62,200 nt of DNA. Origin: Bacillota bacterium (GTDB lineage Bacteria > Bacillota > UBA4882 > UBA10575). The stretch lies in the NCBI GenBank assembly GCA_012838955.1, contig DUOH01000009.1:1-62200 (forward strand). The letters run 5' to 3'. The translations under genes and the position numbers were made by a program. Shown here piece by piece: positions 18,244-26,883 of this stretch; position 1 is the first letter of the stretch, and every line of letters starts with the position of its first letter. The notes below the pieces were generated by a model that saw only the letters and a list, made by a program, of their open reading frames with translations, did no database searches and had not been told where the DNA came from.

Positions 18244-18624
18244 AGTGTCCCTCCACTATACTTAGTATTGCAGGTGATCTGAGCCGACCATGGAGATTTC
18301 CAAATATTACCTATTATTTACAGTCTAATATTCTTATGTGAAGAAGGCAACCACCAAAGAAGTCGATTATCCGACAATATGTTACGATTTGGTGACATTT
18401 TTTTACTTATTTGTGCCCTTTTGTCGGATTTGCAACTACTTGTTACTTCATGCCTGTCCTCAAAAAATTCATAAATATTTCAAACATATTTTAAACACCA
18501 AACACAAATTCACCTATTAACAATTTACTGTCCGCAACCGATAAAAAAAGTATGAGCACGGCTTTCACCTATATAAAGTTATACTAAAAAAGCCATTCCC
18601 CATTTAGAACAGGAGGCAAGAGTA
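18244..18624. other. Divergent intergenic region, no gene seen
   Basis: AT-rich. It should carry the leftward promoter of the gtrA operon and the rightward promoter of the 18625 gene. The only element I can point to is TATACT at 18580-18585 for the rightward gene, without a matching -35. No repeat, RNA gene or conserved frame was recognised. Confidence 0.4.
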
Positions 18625-19092
18625 ATGGATGAATCCGGAGTAAATGACATTCTGAATAAAGTCCACTCCCAATTTACCGCCTACGATCAAAAATTACAGG
18701 AGATTAGTGAGAAGGTCCAATCCGGTCTGGAAGCCATTAATGAAGGGGTCAGTCTAAAGCTAGCGGCTTTAAAAGACAGGTTAACCGGGAACGCAGAAAT
18801 TCCGGAGGATTTTACCGGATATAGCGAGGCGGAACAGGCTAATGTTACGGATGAGCAGAATACCCAAGAAGACCACTACATTCAAGAGGCACAGACAGGC
18901 GACACCGCGCTTAATACCGAAGAAAATGTAGCGAATGAAGCAAATAGTGAAGAAAATAGCTTTGAACCCTTTGAGCCCTTTGAAATCATCGAAACAAACG
19001 CGGAGAATCACAGCAACGCCAATCCAACTGAGCAATCCAATGTAATCAAAGCGGCTCTGAACAAGATTGAAAAGATTGAACATGAATCTTAA
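18625..19092 (+). CDS. Acidic coiled-coil hypothetical protein
   Basis: 155 residues, strongly acidic, no signal peptide and no family I recognise. Residues ~1-52 form heptad-like helix (VHSQFTAYDQKLQEISEKV, then LEAINEGVSLKLAALKDRL). The middle (~60-130) is Glu/Asn-rich low complexity including FEPFEPFEI. The last ~15 residues may form another helix. AGGAGG lies eight bases before ATG 18625. An FTGYS motif after the helix echoes FSGYS in the small protein at 2489. Stands alone, followed by a hairpin at 19118-19141. Confidence 0.65.
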   Translation: MDESGVNDILNKVHSQFTAYDQKLQEISEKVQSGLEAINEGVSLKLAALKDRLTGNAEIPEDFTGYSEAEQANVTDEQNTQEDHYIQEAQTGDTALNTEENVANEANSEENSFEPFEPFEIIETNAENHSNANPTEQSNVIKAALNKIEKIEHES

Positions 19093-19117
19093 GAGCCTCT
19101 TCTATAAAATAACGAAA

Positions 19118-19141
19118 TGAGCAGGGATCATCCCCTGCTCA
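19118..19141. terminator. Hairpin between convergent transcripts
   Basis: TGAGCAGGG (19118-19126) pairs with CCCTGCTCA (19133-19141) around ATCATC. T-rich sequence follows leftward (minus ATTTCGTTATTTTAT), less so rightward. Placed to end both the 18625 gene and the leftward efflux operon. Confidence 0.65.
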
Positions 19142-19244
19142 CTCACTTCTTTCTCCCTCGATCCGCCCTTACCCTCAACTTAGATCTCCGCGCTCCTTGC
19201 CCCTTCCCCGGCTTGAACCCGGAAGCCTGCCTTTTCCCGTCTTA

Positions 19245-22200
19245 CTAATTCTCCAAACTATCCAGGCCAAACCGGCCGGTGGCATTCAACAATTCAATAA
19301 AGGCCAGGTACAAATGGGATTTAATGGTTTCGTATTGTACCTCTGACTCGTGTAAGAGCAACTGCGCCTCCAGTATATCCTTTACTGAGGCCAGTCCGGC
19401 CCGGTATTTTGCTTCCAGAGCCTCCAGGTATAGTCGGTTATGGCGTAGTTGCAGTTCACTGCTGCGTAAACTTCTTTTAAGATTAAGGTAACTAAAGAAA
19501 GCTTCTTTAGTTTGGTACTGAATACTCTTTCTGCTCCTTTTCTCCTCTTCCAGAGCCTGCTCCACCAGTAACTCCGCTTGTTTAATCTGTTCCCTCCGGA
19601 CATTGCCGTCGAGAAAATCCCACCGTAGACTAAGCTTGAGTTTATTCTCTTCCAAAGTTTTCGCGGAAGAGACTCCGGTATTCCCACGAATACTCCACTC
19701 TCCCACACTCCGATCGGCTTTTAGGTTGGAGAGACTGATTCCGCTGTTGAAATTTTCTTTTTCAAAAGTCCAGCTCAGACTAATCCCCAACTGGTCTGAG
19801 AGTTTTGCCAGGGCCAGTAAATTTTGCGCGCGTTGCGTGGCCAAGGCTGCTTGCTTTAGCTCCAATCTATGCTGTAAGGCTGTATCCAGTAGATCCTGGA
19901 GCTCCGGGACCTCCGTACATTTCACTGTTCCGATGGGCGCCAACTCCAGCTCTGCGGAGACGCTGAGCCCCAAGTACTGCCGTAAACTGAGCCGCGCCAA
20001 TTCATAATTCTGTTCCGCCCGAAACAGTTCCGTCTCCGCACCGGCTAATTGAGCCTCGACCCCGCTTTCATCCGTAATGCTGGTCATGCCCAGCCTGGAC
20101 CGGACCTTTATCTCCTCGTAAAAATACTGGGCGCGGTGATAATTATTCTTCGCCAAGTCCAGATCTTTTTTGGCCAGCAATTCCCGTTGATATGCGGTAA
20201 CAACCTGCAGGATCAGACGGTTTTTTTGCAGATCGATATTCATCAAGTCAATCTTGGTATTCTGTTCGGCTATTTGATCCGCATAAGACTTCCCTCCCCA
20301 GAGATTGACCAGGGGTACTGTCTTCTCTGTCGTCAAGTCGATCGCAGAGTTTTCTCCCGCCTCTTCCGTATATTCCGTAGTGGCTTCCGTATATAGTTTC
20401 CATCCCTTGGCCCCCTGCGTCTCCCGGTAGCTCGATAAAACACTTTCTCTTTGCGCCACGAGCAATCGCCCTTCCTCGCTGTTTTTCAAGGCCAAGGCAA
20501 CGGCTTCTCCTACTGTCAACTGTTTTATCTTTTGGTTTACTCCTTCCGCAACAGCCGGATGCTGATCAAGCAGAATCATTGCCACCAGGAACAGGAGTAC
20601 ACTACCAATGGTCAGGCCTCTAATAATCGCCTTCTTCCTGGCCTCCCTCTTCAGCTTACGCTGGGCTAAAAAATTCTCCACCGCCATAAAGAGCACGGGA
20701 ATTAAGACCAAAGTCAGGACTGTGGAGAAGATTAGCCCACCGATGACCGCCCGCGCCATCGGCGCCTGCATATTGTTGGCGGAGCCGGCGTCAATGGAGA
20801 GCGGCACTAATCCCAAAACTGTAGTAATTGTGGTCATCAGGATCGGACGCAACCTGGAAACCGACCCTTTGACCACCGCTTCCTCCAATGTAATGCCTTT
20901 TTCCATCAAGAGACGGTAATAACTGATTAAGACGATGGCGTTGTTGACCACCACTCCTCCTAAGATGATCAGACCGATATAAACCTGGTTATTGAAGGCT
21001 GTATCCGTCAGGAAGAGCATTAACAGGACCCCTCCCAAGGCAAAGGGGATGGAAAACATAATGATAAACGGATCCAACAGCGACTCAAATTGCGAGGCCA
21101 TAATCATATAGACGAGCAGCAAAGACATGATCAAAGCGGTCAACAATTCGGCAAAACCCTTCTGCTGCTCCTCATAATCCCCTGAGTAATAAAGACTGAT
21201 CCCTGCCGGTAGGCTAATCTTGGCCATCTCCGCTTTAATGTCCGCCATCGCCTCGGAGAGGCTGCGCCCGTGCAATGCGGCGGTCACCGTGATCGTCCGC
21301 TCCCGGTCGGTTCGTTCGATACTGACCGGACTGTTACCCAAGTCTACTTGCAGTAGACTGCCCAGGGTAAAAACTTGGTTATTCCTGCCGGCGACCAAGA
21401 CATGCTCCAGATCCTGTAGAGACCGGCGATCCTCTTCCCGTAACCGTACTTTCACCTCTAACTCTTCGCCGTCCCGTTTGATGGTAGTGGCAGTCACCCC
21501 TTGAAAACTATTCTGAATCGCCTGGGAGATCTGGGCGGTGGAGACCCCAAGATCAGCAGCGCGTTTACGGTTGATCGTGATAAGAAACTCCGGCTGCTCC
21601 TCTTCCCTGGAGATTTCCGTATTGGATATCCCCGGGATCGTGTTTAACCTGTCCACTACCAATTTCGCGGTCTCGCGGGCCAACTCCTGATTATAACCTC
21701 GGACATCAATGACGATCGGAGCATTGGAGCCGCTATACAGCATCCGCATGGAGTTCCTGGCCCGCAGACTGATGTTGGCTCCGGGATAGGTGAGTTTCTT
21801 CTGTAACTCCAACATCACCTCATTGGTGGAGCGCTGACGTTTTGTCCGATCCGACAAGCGTAAGGTCATGCTGGCCCAGTTCCCGCCGCCGCCGCTGGAA
21901 CCGCGGACCGAGGCCTCCATATTCTCCAGTTCAGGCAGTTGGCGTACGATCTCTTCAAACTCCAACATCAAGGCGTTGGTTTCTTCAAATTTCGTACCCG
22001 GCGGCAGAGTAACCCAGACTGAAATGATCCCTTCATCGGTTTCGGGGATTAATTCGGTTCCGATCAACGGCCACAAACATAAAGTGGCGAGGAATAATAA
22101 GACACAAGTCAAGACCACCATCTTCTTATGCTGCAGACACTTGGTGAGAAACCGGTGATAGCCCCCCTCCCACTGCTGTTGAAGAAGGACTGACTTCCTG

Positions 22201-23702
22201 ACCAGCCAGGTTCGTTGTCTTTCCGGATTGCCGTTTTTCCGCATATACTTTGCGCTCAACATGGGGGTGAGCGTAATCGCCACCAGCAGAGAACACATCA
22301 AGGAGAAGATTACCATATAGGCCAGTTCCTTAAAGATAATCCCGGTTTGTCCGGTAATATATAACAAGGGAAAGAAGACACAGATGGTGGTAAGGGTAGA
22401 GGCACCAATCGCCGACGTCATCTCCTGGGTTCCCTCCAGAGCTGCGCTGGCTGGTTCTAACCCCAGATCTAACTTGCGGGAGATCTGATCAATAACCACC
22501 ACTGTATTGTCGACTAGCATCCCAACGCCTAAAGCCAGACCACCCAAGGAAATGGTGTTCAGGGTCATCCGGCCGAAGTAGGCCAAGATTAAAGTGGCTA
22601 AAATGGAGACAGGCATCACCACACCAGCGATCAAGGTGGAACTGAAGTTGTGCAAGAAGAATAACAGGACCAAGCCGGCCAGGAGCGCTCCATAGACAGC
22701 AGAATCCGCCACCCCCCGCACCGAATCACTGATAAAGGTAGAACTGTCATTTAAGACCCGAAAGTGCAGATCTGGATAGGCTATGGCCAACTCAGCCAGG
22801 ACTCTCCGAATACGGCCTGCCACCGCCACCGTATTGGCGCCGGACTGTTTCTGCAAAGAGAGCATGACCCCGGGGACCCCGTCGATCCTCACCAAGTATT
22901 CGGCGTTGGCCTTCTTCTCCTCGATTACCCCCAAATCCCGGAGGAAAATGGGGATGCTGTTTCGGTATTGAACCACAATATTCTTGAGGGCTTCGGCGCT
23001 CTTCAGCTCTCCGTCAGTGCGGAGCAGAAACTCGCCGGCACCGGTTTCCAGATTGCCCGCAGGCAGCATAATATTTTCACTTTTGATGGCCGCAGCTACT
23101 TCATTGATGGTGATCCCCAGTGCAGAAAGGCGCTCCCGGTTTAACTCTACCGCCACTTCCATCCGGCTCCCCCCGCGCACCTCCACGGAGGCCACACCTT
23201 CGGCTTTTTGCAGTTGGTAGCTGATCTCGTCTTCCGCCAGGCGCCGTAGGTAAGATTCGTCCACATCACCGGAGAGTCCTATACTCATAATCGGTTGGGC
23301 TGCAGGATCAAACCTGTAGATGGAAGGTTTATCGGCGCTCTCCGGCAGCCTGCGTTCCACCCGGTCCAGATTCCCCCGGAGATCGTTCATTACTTCATCC
23401 AGATTGACGCCCCAGTCAAAATAGACGGTCACCCGGGAACGTCCTTCAGAGGAGACTGAGGTCACGGAGGTTACGTGATTGATGGTGGAAATAGCCTGTT
23501 CCACCGGGATGGTCACCAACTGCTCGACTTCCTCCGGACCGGCCCCGGAGTATCTGGTGCTGATGTTCACTACCGGAATGGCGATATTGGGATAGAGATC
23601 AATAGGCATCCTGGAACTACTGAACAACCCCAAGAGCGTTAGAATGGCAAAAAACATAACGGTGGTAACCGGTCGCTTGATACAAAAGGAAGTAATGTTC
23701 AT
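19245..23702 (-). CDS. RND efflux permease fused to a TolC-type outer membrane factor
   Basis: 1485 residues in one uninterrupted frame. Residues 1-~1015 are a complete AcrB/HAE-type permease: FCIKRPVTTVMFFAILTL (TM1), LYPNIAIPVVNISTRYSGA, GMLVDNTVVVIDQISRK in TM4 (one of the two AcrB proton-relay Asp is Asn), GTELIPETDEGIISV, and ILGGVVVNNAIVLISYY in TM10. After the twelfth TM the basic stretch QRKLKREARKKAI leads into an extra hydrophobic helix (~1023-1045) ending AVAEG. Residues ~1057-1485 follow the two-repeat OEP/TolC pattern (LTVGEAVALALKNSEE; LELKQAALATQRAQNLLALA; YLEALEAKYRAGLASVKDILEAQ). The extra helix reads like a retained signal peptide and would put the TolC half in the periplasm. 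No start codon precedes it. Its ATG overlaps the adaptor stop by four bases. Confidence 0.93.
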   Translation of the reverse strand: MNITSFCIKRPVTTVMFFAILTLLGLFSSSRMPIDLYPNIAIPVVNISTRYSGAGPEEVEQLVTIPVEQAISTINHVTSVTSVSSEGRSRVTVYFDWGVNLDEVMNDLRGNLDRVERRLPESADKPSIYRFDPAAQPIMSIGLSGDVDESYLRRLAEDEISYQLQKAEGVASVEVRGGSRMEVAVELNRERLSALGITINEVAAAIKSENIMLPAGNLETGAGEFLLRTDGELKSAEALKNIVVQYRNSIPIFLRDLGVIEEKKANAEYLVRIDGVPGVMLSLQKQSGANTVAVAGRIRRVLAELAIAYPDLHFRVLNDSSTFISDSVRGVADSAVYGALLAGLVLLFFLHNFSSTLIAGVVMPVSILATLILAYFGRMTLNTISLGGLALGVGMLVDNTVVVIDQISRKLDLGLEPASAALEGTQEMTSAIGASTLTTICVFFPLLYITGQTGIIFKELAYMVIFSLMCSLLVAITLTPMLSAKYMRKNGNPERQRTWLVRKSVLLQQQWEGGYHRFLTKCLQHKKMVVLTCVLLFLATLCLWPLIGTELIPETDEGIISVWVTLPPGTKFEETNALMLEFEEIVRQLPELENMEASVRGSSGGGGNWASMTLRLSDRTKRQRSTNEVMLELQKKLTYPGANISLRARNSMRMLYSGSNAPIVIDVRGYNQELARETAKLVVDRLNTIPGISNTEISREEEQPEFLITINRKRAADLGVSTAQISQAIQNSFQGVTATTIKRDGEELEVKVRLREEDRRSLQDLEHVLVAGRNNQVFTLGSLLQVDLGNSPVSIERTDRERTITVTAALHGRSLSEAMADIKAEMAKISLPAGISLYYSGDYEEQQKGFAELLTALIMSLLLVYMIMASQFESLLDPFIIMFSIPFALGGVLLMLFLTDTAFNNQVYIGLIILGGVVVNNAIVLISYYRLLMEKGITLEEAVVKGSVSRLRPILMTTITTVLGLVPLSIDAGSANNMQAPMARAVIGGLIFSTVLTLVLIPVLFMAVENFLAQRKLKREARKKAIIRGLTIGSVLLFLVAMILLDQHPAVAEGVNQKIKQLTVGEAVALALKNSEEGRLLVAQRESVLSSYRETQGAKGWKLYTEATTEYTEEAGENSAIDLTTEKTVPLVNLWGGKSYADQIAEQNTKIDLMNIDLQKNRLILQVVTAYQRELLAKKDLDLAKNNYHRAQYFYEEIKVRSRLGMTSITDESGVEAQLAGAETELFRAEQNYELARLSLRQYLGLSVSAELELAPIGTVKCTEVPELQDLLDTALQHRLELKQAALATQRAQNLLALAKLSDQLGISLSWTFEKENFNSGISLSNLKADRSVGEWSIRGNTGVSSAKTLEENKLKLSLRWDFLDGNVRREQIKQAELLVEQALEEEKRSRKSIQYQTKEAFFSYLNLKRSLRSSELQLRHNRLYLEALEAKYRAGLASVKDILEAQLLLHESEVQYETIKSHLYLAFIELLNATGRFGLDSLEN

Positions 23703-24961
23703 TGTTGGCTCCCCTCTCCGGAAGCGCTTTTACCTTCTCCCGGCTTCACCCCCTGCTTACTGAAGGCTGTTTCTTCTTTCAGCCCCCCGACAGGAGTTGC
23801 TGGCGCCTCAGCCTCGGTTGGCAGCACCTCCACTTTCTGTCCCACTCTGAGGTTATTCTGGCCGATGACTACCACGGGATCGCCTTCCGTAAGCCCGGAG
23901 ACGGCCTCAATCATTCCATCGGCGATGAGGCCGGTCTGCACCGGCTTGAATCCAGTGGTCAAATCCTCATCAACTACATAGACCCCGTTTTGTCCATCCA
24001 CAGTAACCAAGGCCTCTTGCGGAAAAGCCAGCGCCACTTTGCGGCCGAGTAGAATTTCCACTGTACCGAAGATTCCCGGCTCCAAAACGACCGGGTTATT
24101 CTCCAACAAAACCGAGAATGTCATGGTCCTGGTCTGCGCATCGTAAGTAGCTGCCGCTTGGTCGATGCGACCGCTGAAGACCTGATCTGGGATGGCGTCC
24201 GTCCTGAACTCTACAGAAGCGCCTTTCTTAATCCCCACCGCCTTCTTCTGATCCAAACTGAATCTGATCTCTACCGGTGAAAAGGGCGCCACAGTCAGCA
24301 TGTGTGTTCCGGTCGTCAGGTTCATGCCGGGCGTCACCTCTTTAGCCAGGACATAACCGTTAATTGGGCTCTTGATCTTCGTCTGCTCCAACTGAATCTG
24401 GAGTAAATCCCGGTTCTTTTCGGCGGAAGTCAACTGTTCCTTCTGGATTTCCACTGCAGTAAGAGCCGCGGCAAAAGCATTCTCCACATTATCGTATTCA
24501 TACTGAGAGATATATCTATGCATTAAGAGCTCTTTGTATCGTTCTTTTTCCGCTTGAGCCCGGGCCAGATTGAGCTTGGCCTGGTTCAGATTGGCTTTGA
24601 TCACCGCGATATTACTCTCCGCCTGCTGGAGTTGGAGCCGGATGGTTTGATCGTCAATCACCGCCAAAAGCTGACCGGCAGTGACCGCGTCCCCTTCCTC
24701 GACAAGCACTTCCAACAGTCTACCACTGATGCGGGGCTGAATCATGATTTGACCGTAAGGGGTGACCTCTCCCACCACCATATAACTCTCTTTTAACTCC
24801 TCGAGCTTAACCCGGGAGACCTTTACCACCGTGGTTGAGGTCAACCGGTTACCGAACCCCCCTGGTTGCACTTGACCTTTGGCGTCAATCTTCGACTTAA
24901 CTCGAAAACCGATTAGTCCAAGGAAGAAGACGAGTAAGATACCGGCGAGCAGTTTTTTCAT
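23699..24961 (-). CDS. RND periplasmic adaptor (membrane fusion protein, HlyD/AcrA type)
   Basis: 420 residues. N-terminal signal-anchor (KKLLAGILLVFFLGLIGF); barrel-sandwich halves around an alpha-hairpin (YGQIMIQPRISGRLLEVLVE and IKSPINGYVLAKEVTPG flank ~100 helical residues rich in Gln/Glu); then a beta-barrel domain and a membrane-proximal tail. The C-terminus is a low-complexity Lys/Glu/Ser extension. It would bridge the permease and TolC halves of the downstream fusion protein. ATGA overlap with the fusion gene shows coupled translation; with it, a tripartite pump is encoded by two genes. GAGGAGGGT precedes ATG 24961. No regulator is adjacent. Confidence 0.92.
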   Translation of the reverse strand: MKKLLAGILLVFFLGLIGFRVKSKIDAKGQVQPGGFGNRLTSTTVVKVSRVKLEELKESYMVVGEVTPYGQIMIQPRISGRLLEVLVEEGDAVTAGQLLAVIDDQTIRLQLQQAESNIAVIKANLNQAKLNLARAQAEKERYKELLMHRYISQYEYDNVENAFAAALTAVEIQKEQLTSAEKNRDLLQIQLEQTKIKSPINGYVLAKEVTPGMNLTTGTHMLTVAPFSPVEIRFSLDQKKAVGIKKGASVEFRTDAIPDQVFSGRIDQAAATYDAQTRTMTFSVLLENNPVVLEPGIFGTVEILLGRKVALAFPQEALVTVDGQNGVYVVDEDLTTGFKPVQTGLIADGMIEAVSGLTEGDPVVVIGQNNLRVGQKVEVLPTEAEAPATPVGGLKEETAFSKQGVKPGEGKSASGEGSQQ

Positions 24962-25310
24962 AAAAGACCCTCCTCAATATGACGCCTCTCCCTGAATAAA
25001 ACCGGGCGCCATGGTTATCCATCCTCCGAAAGTCAAATACCGGATACGATCGGAAAAATACAGCTTTACCTGGAGTCTCCCGTGGTCTTCTTGAGAGAAG
25101 AAAGATTCCCGCTTATAGAATCCGCCCATTATCTACAGGCTGATCTGGATCATTCTTAACAATAAAGAATAATTTCTTACCTCCGTCAATACCTTCCTTC
25201 TTTTTTTACAGGAAATTGTGGAGGATTTTTTTAGAAATGGGTCTTAAGATTCAACAAGAATTATTCTACTACAAAATTTGATAAATTTGGGTGATGTATC
25301 CTAAAACAGA
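24962..25310. other. Leader/promoter region of the RND operon
   Basis: About 350 bases upstream of the adaptor gene, AT-rich toward its right end. I could not identify a convincing promoter, riboswitch or operator palindrome. The MATE terminator bounds it on the right. Confidence 0.4.
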
Positions 25311-25338
25311 TAAAAAAAGAGTGGAGACTCCTCCACTC
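25311..25338 (-). terminator. Rho-independent terminator of the MATE gene
   Basis: On the minus strand GAGTGGAG (25338-25331) pairs with CTCCACTC (25326-25319) and is followed by seven T (25318-25312). Confidence 0.88.
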
Positions 25339-25356
25339 GCGCCTGCTATTCACGCC

Positions 25357-26760
25357 TTAAGTTAGATCACTAACTAAATTATGTATCCACTTCCTGGTGA
25401 CAAAGCGCTTGACGATCATAATCATTTTATAGACTTCCTGCAGATTAACGAGGGCAAAGACCCAGCCGATGGATAACTGCCAGACCAAACCGGAGAGATA
25501 GGCCAGGGGCAGCCCGATTAGGTAGACGGCGACCAAGTCCATGACTAAACAGAACATGGCATCCCCACCGCTGCGCAAGACACCGACTACCCCCACCATA
25601 TTAAAGACAGCAAAGGCATAAACAAAGGTAAGTACGGATAATACTTCAATGGCATAAGCGGTCGTCTGCGCAGAAATGTTATAAGGAAGTAAGATCAAGT
25701 TTTTACCGCAGAAGATGGCTAACCCTATAAACACGCCAAAAATGGCGGTGAGGATCAAAAAGCGCTCACTATAAAGATAAGCCTGGTCTTCATCACCGGC
25801 GCCGATCTCTTTCCCGACCATAATCAGACAGGCGTTGGCCAGGCCGTTAAAGAAGACCGTAGCCAGCTGCCGGATGGTGGCGACAATATTCAGCACCGCC
25901 ACTACCTCCGTGCCGATCCGTCCATAGATCGCCATATAGATGGTCATGCCGATCGCCCAAATCATATCCTTGGCCACCAACGTTGAGGAGGTGGAAAAGT
26001 ACCGTTTCACCAAATCTTTGGAGAACCGGAACATCTCCATAAACTTTCTTATATCCAAATATTTACAGGTGTAAGTTACGGTCAGTAAAATACCCAGCTC
26101 CACTAGGCGAGCGATTACCGTGCCAAGGGCGGCGCCTACTACACCCAACCGTGGCAGGCCGAAACGGCCGAAGATCAGGACGTAGTTCAAGACGGCGTTG
26201 GTGAGCAGCCCGATAACACTGGCTCGCATCGGTAGCTTGACTTCTTCCATACTACGGAGAGCAGCGGAGTACGTGACGGTAATCCCTACTATAATATAGC
26301 TGAATGCTGTGATCCGAAGATAGTCGCTGCCGATCCGGATCAACTCCACGTCTTTGGAGAATAAAGAAAGTATAGCTTCAGGAAAGAAGAAGCCGGCCAG
26401 GAAGAAGAGGAAAGCCGCAGCGGTATTCACCAGTAAACTGAGGCCAAGTATTCTCCTGATATTCATCCGGTCCTGCTTCCCCCAGAACTGGGAGATGAAC
26501 ATGGAACAAGAACCACCCACCCCCAATAAGAAAAGGCTCAGATTAAAGTATAACTGATTACTCAAGCCTACGGCGGCGATCTCTGTCTCCCCCAACTGTC
26601 CGACCATGATGGTATCCAGCATATTCAAGCCGGACATAATAAAGTGCTGCAGAGTTACTGGTAAGGCCAGGCGTAGTACGATCCGGTAAAACTTACGGTC
26701 GCCAAATAATCTAGAAAAAAAGCTCTTGGACGCATTGGCAAGGGCCAAGCTTTTTTGCAT
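25357..26760 (-). CDS. MATE-family multidrug/Na+ efflux transporter
   Basis: About 467 residues with twelve membrane helices in two repeats. Family marks: LALPVTLQHFIMSGLNMLDTIMVGQLGE in TM1-2 (split here: LPVTLQHFIMSGLNMLDTI / MVGQLGETEIAAVGL), FISQFWGKQD, and YSAALRSMEEVKLPM. MATE proteins export cationic compounds in exchange for Na+ or H+. The start is ATG 26760, nine bases after GGGAG; the longer reading from 26766 is unlikely. A strong GC hairpin (26777-26798) lies immediately upstream of the ribosome site. Substrate unknown. Separate from the RND operon, since its own terminator lies between them. Confidence 0.9.
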   Translation of the reverse strand: MQKSLALANASKSFFSRLFGDRKFYRIVLRLALPVTLQHFIMSGLNMLDTIMVGQLGETEIAAVGLSNQLYFNLSLFLLGVGGSCSMFISQFWGKQDRMNIRRILGLSLLVNTAAAFLFFLAGFFFPEAILSLFSKDVELIRIGSDYLRITAFSYIIVGITVTYSAALRSMEEVKLPMRASVIGLLTNAVLNYVLIFGRFGLPRLGVVGAALGTVIARLVELGILLTVTYTCKYLDIRKFMEMFRFSKDLVKRYFSTSSTLVAKDMIWAIGMTIYMAIYGRIGTEVVAVLNIVATIRQLATVFFNGLANACLIMVGKEIGAGDEDQAYLYSERFLILTAIFGVFIGLAIFCGKNLILLPYNISAQTTAYAIEVLSVLTFVYAFAVFNMVGVVGVLRSGGDAMFCLVMDLVAVYLIGLPLAYLSGLVWQLSIGWVFALVNLQEVYKMIMIVKRFVTRKWIHNLVSDLT

Positions 26761-26776
26761 CTTCAAACACTCCCGG

Positions 26777-26798
26777 CGCGCCTACTTGCGTAGGCGCG
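26777..26798. promoter_or_regulatory. Strong GC hairpin just upstream of the MATE gene
   Basis: CGCGCCTAC (26777-26785) and GTAGGCGCG (26790-26798) form a perfect 9-bp stem with a 4-base loop. On the minus strand it ends ~11 bases before GGGAG of the MATE gene. No T-run follows, so it may be the terminator of the upstream gene or a translation-control hairpin. Confidence 0.5.
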
Positions 26799-26883
26799 AG
26801 TTGTTCAATTTTTTTATCAAAACTCCGGTCCCGACCGAACTCAGCCTGAATCAACTTAGAAATCAAGAGCAAAAGCCTCACCC

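Noticed and set aside
18541-18600. Sporulation sigma-factor promoter before the 18625 gene
   Set aside because: A TATACT -10 is present, but no -35 for SigF/G/E/K fits at a valid spacing.
20560-20700. RND and TolC as separate overlapping genes
   Set aside because: No start codon before the hydrophobic segment and no stop at the permease end; the frame is continuous.
22764-23144. Rightward frames inside the RND gene
   Set aside because: Antisense shadows of a conserved transporter domain.
24962-25310. Riboswitch or leader RNA upstream of the RND operon
   Set aside because: No conserved aptamer motif or terminator/antiterminator pair could be seen.
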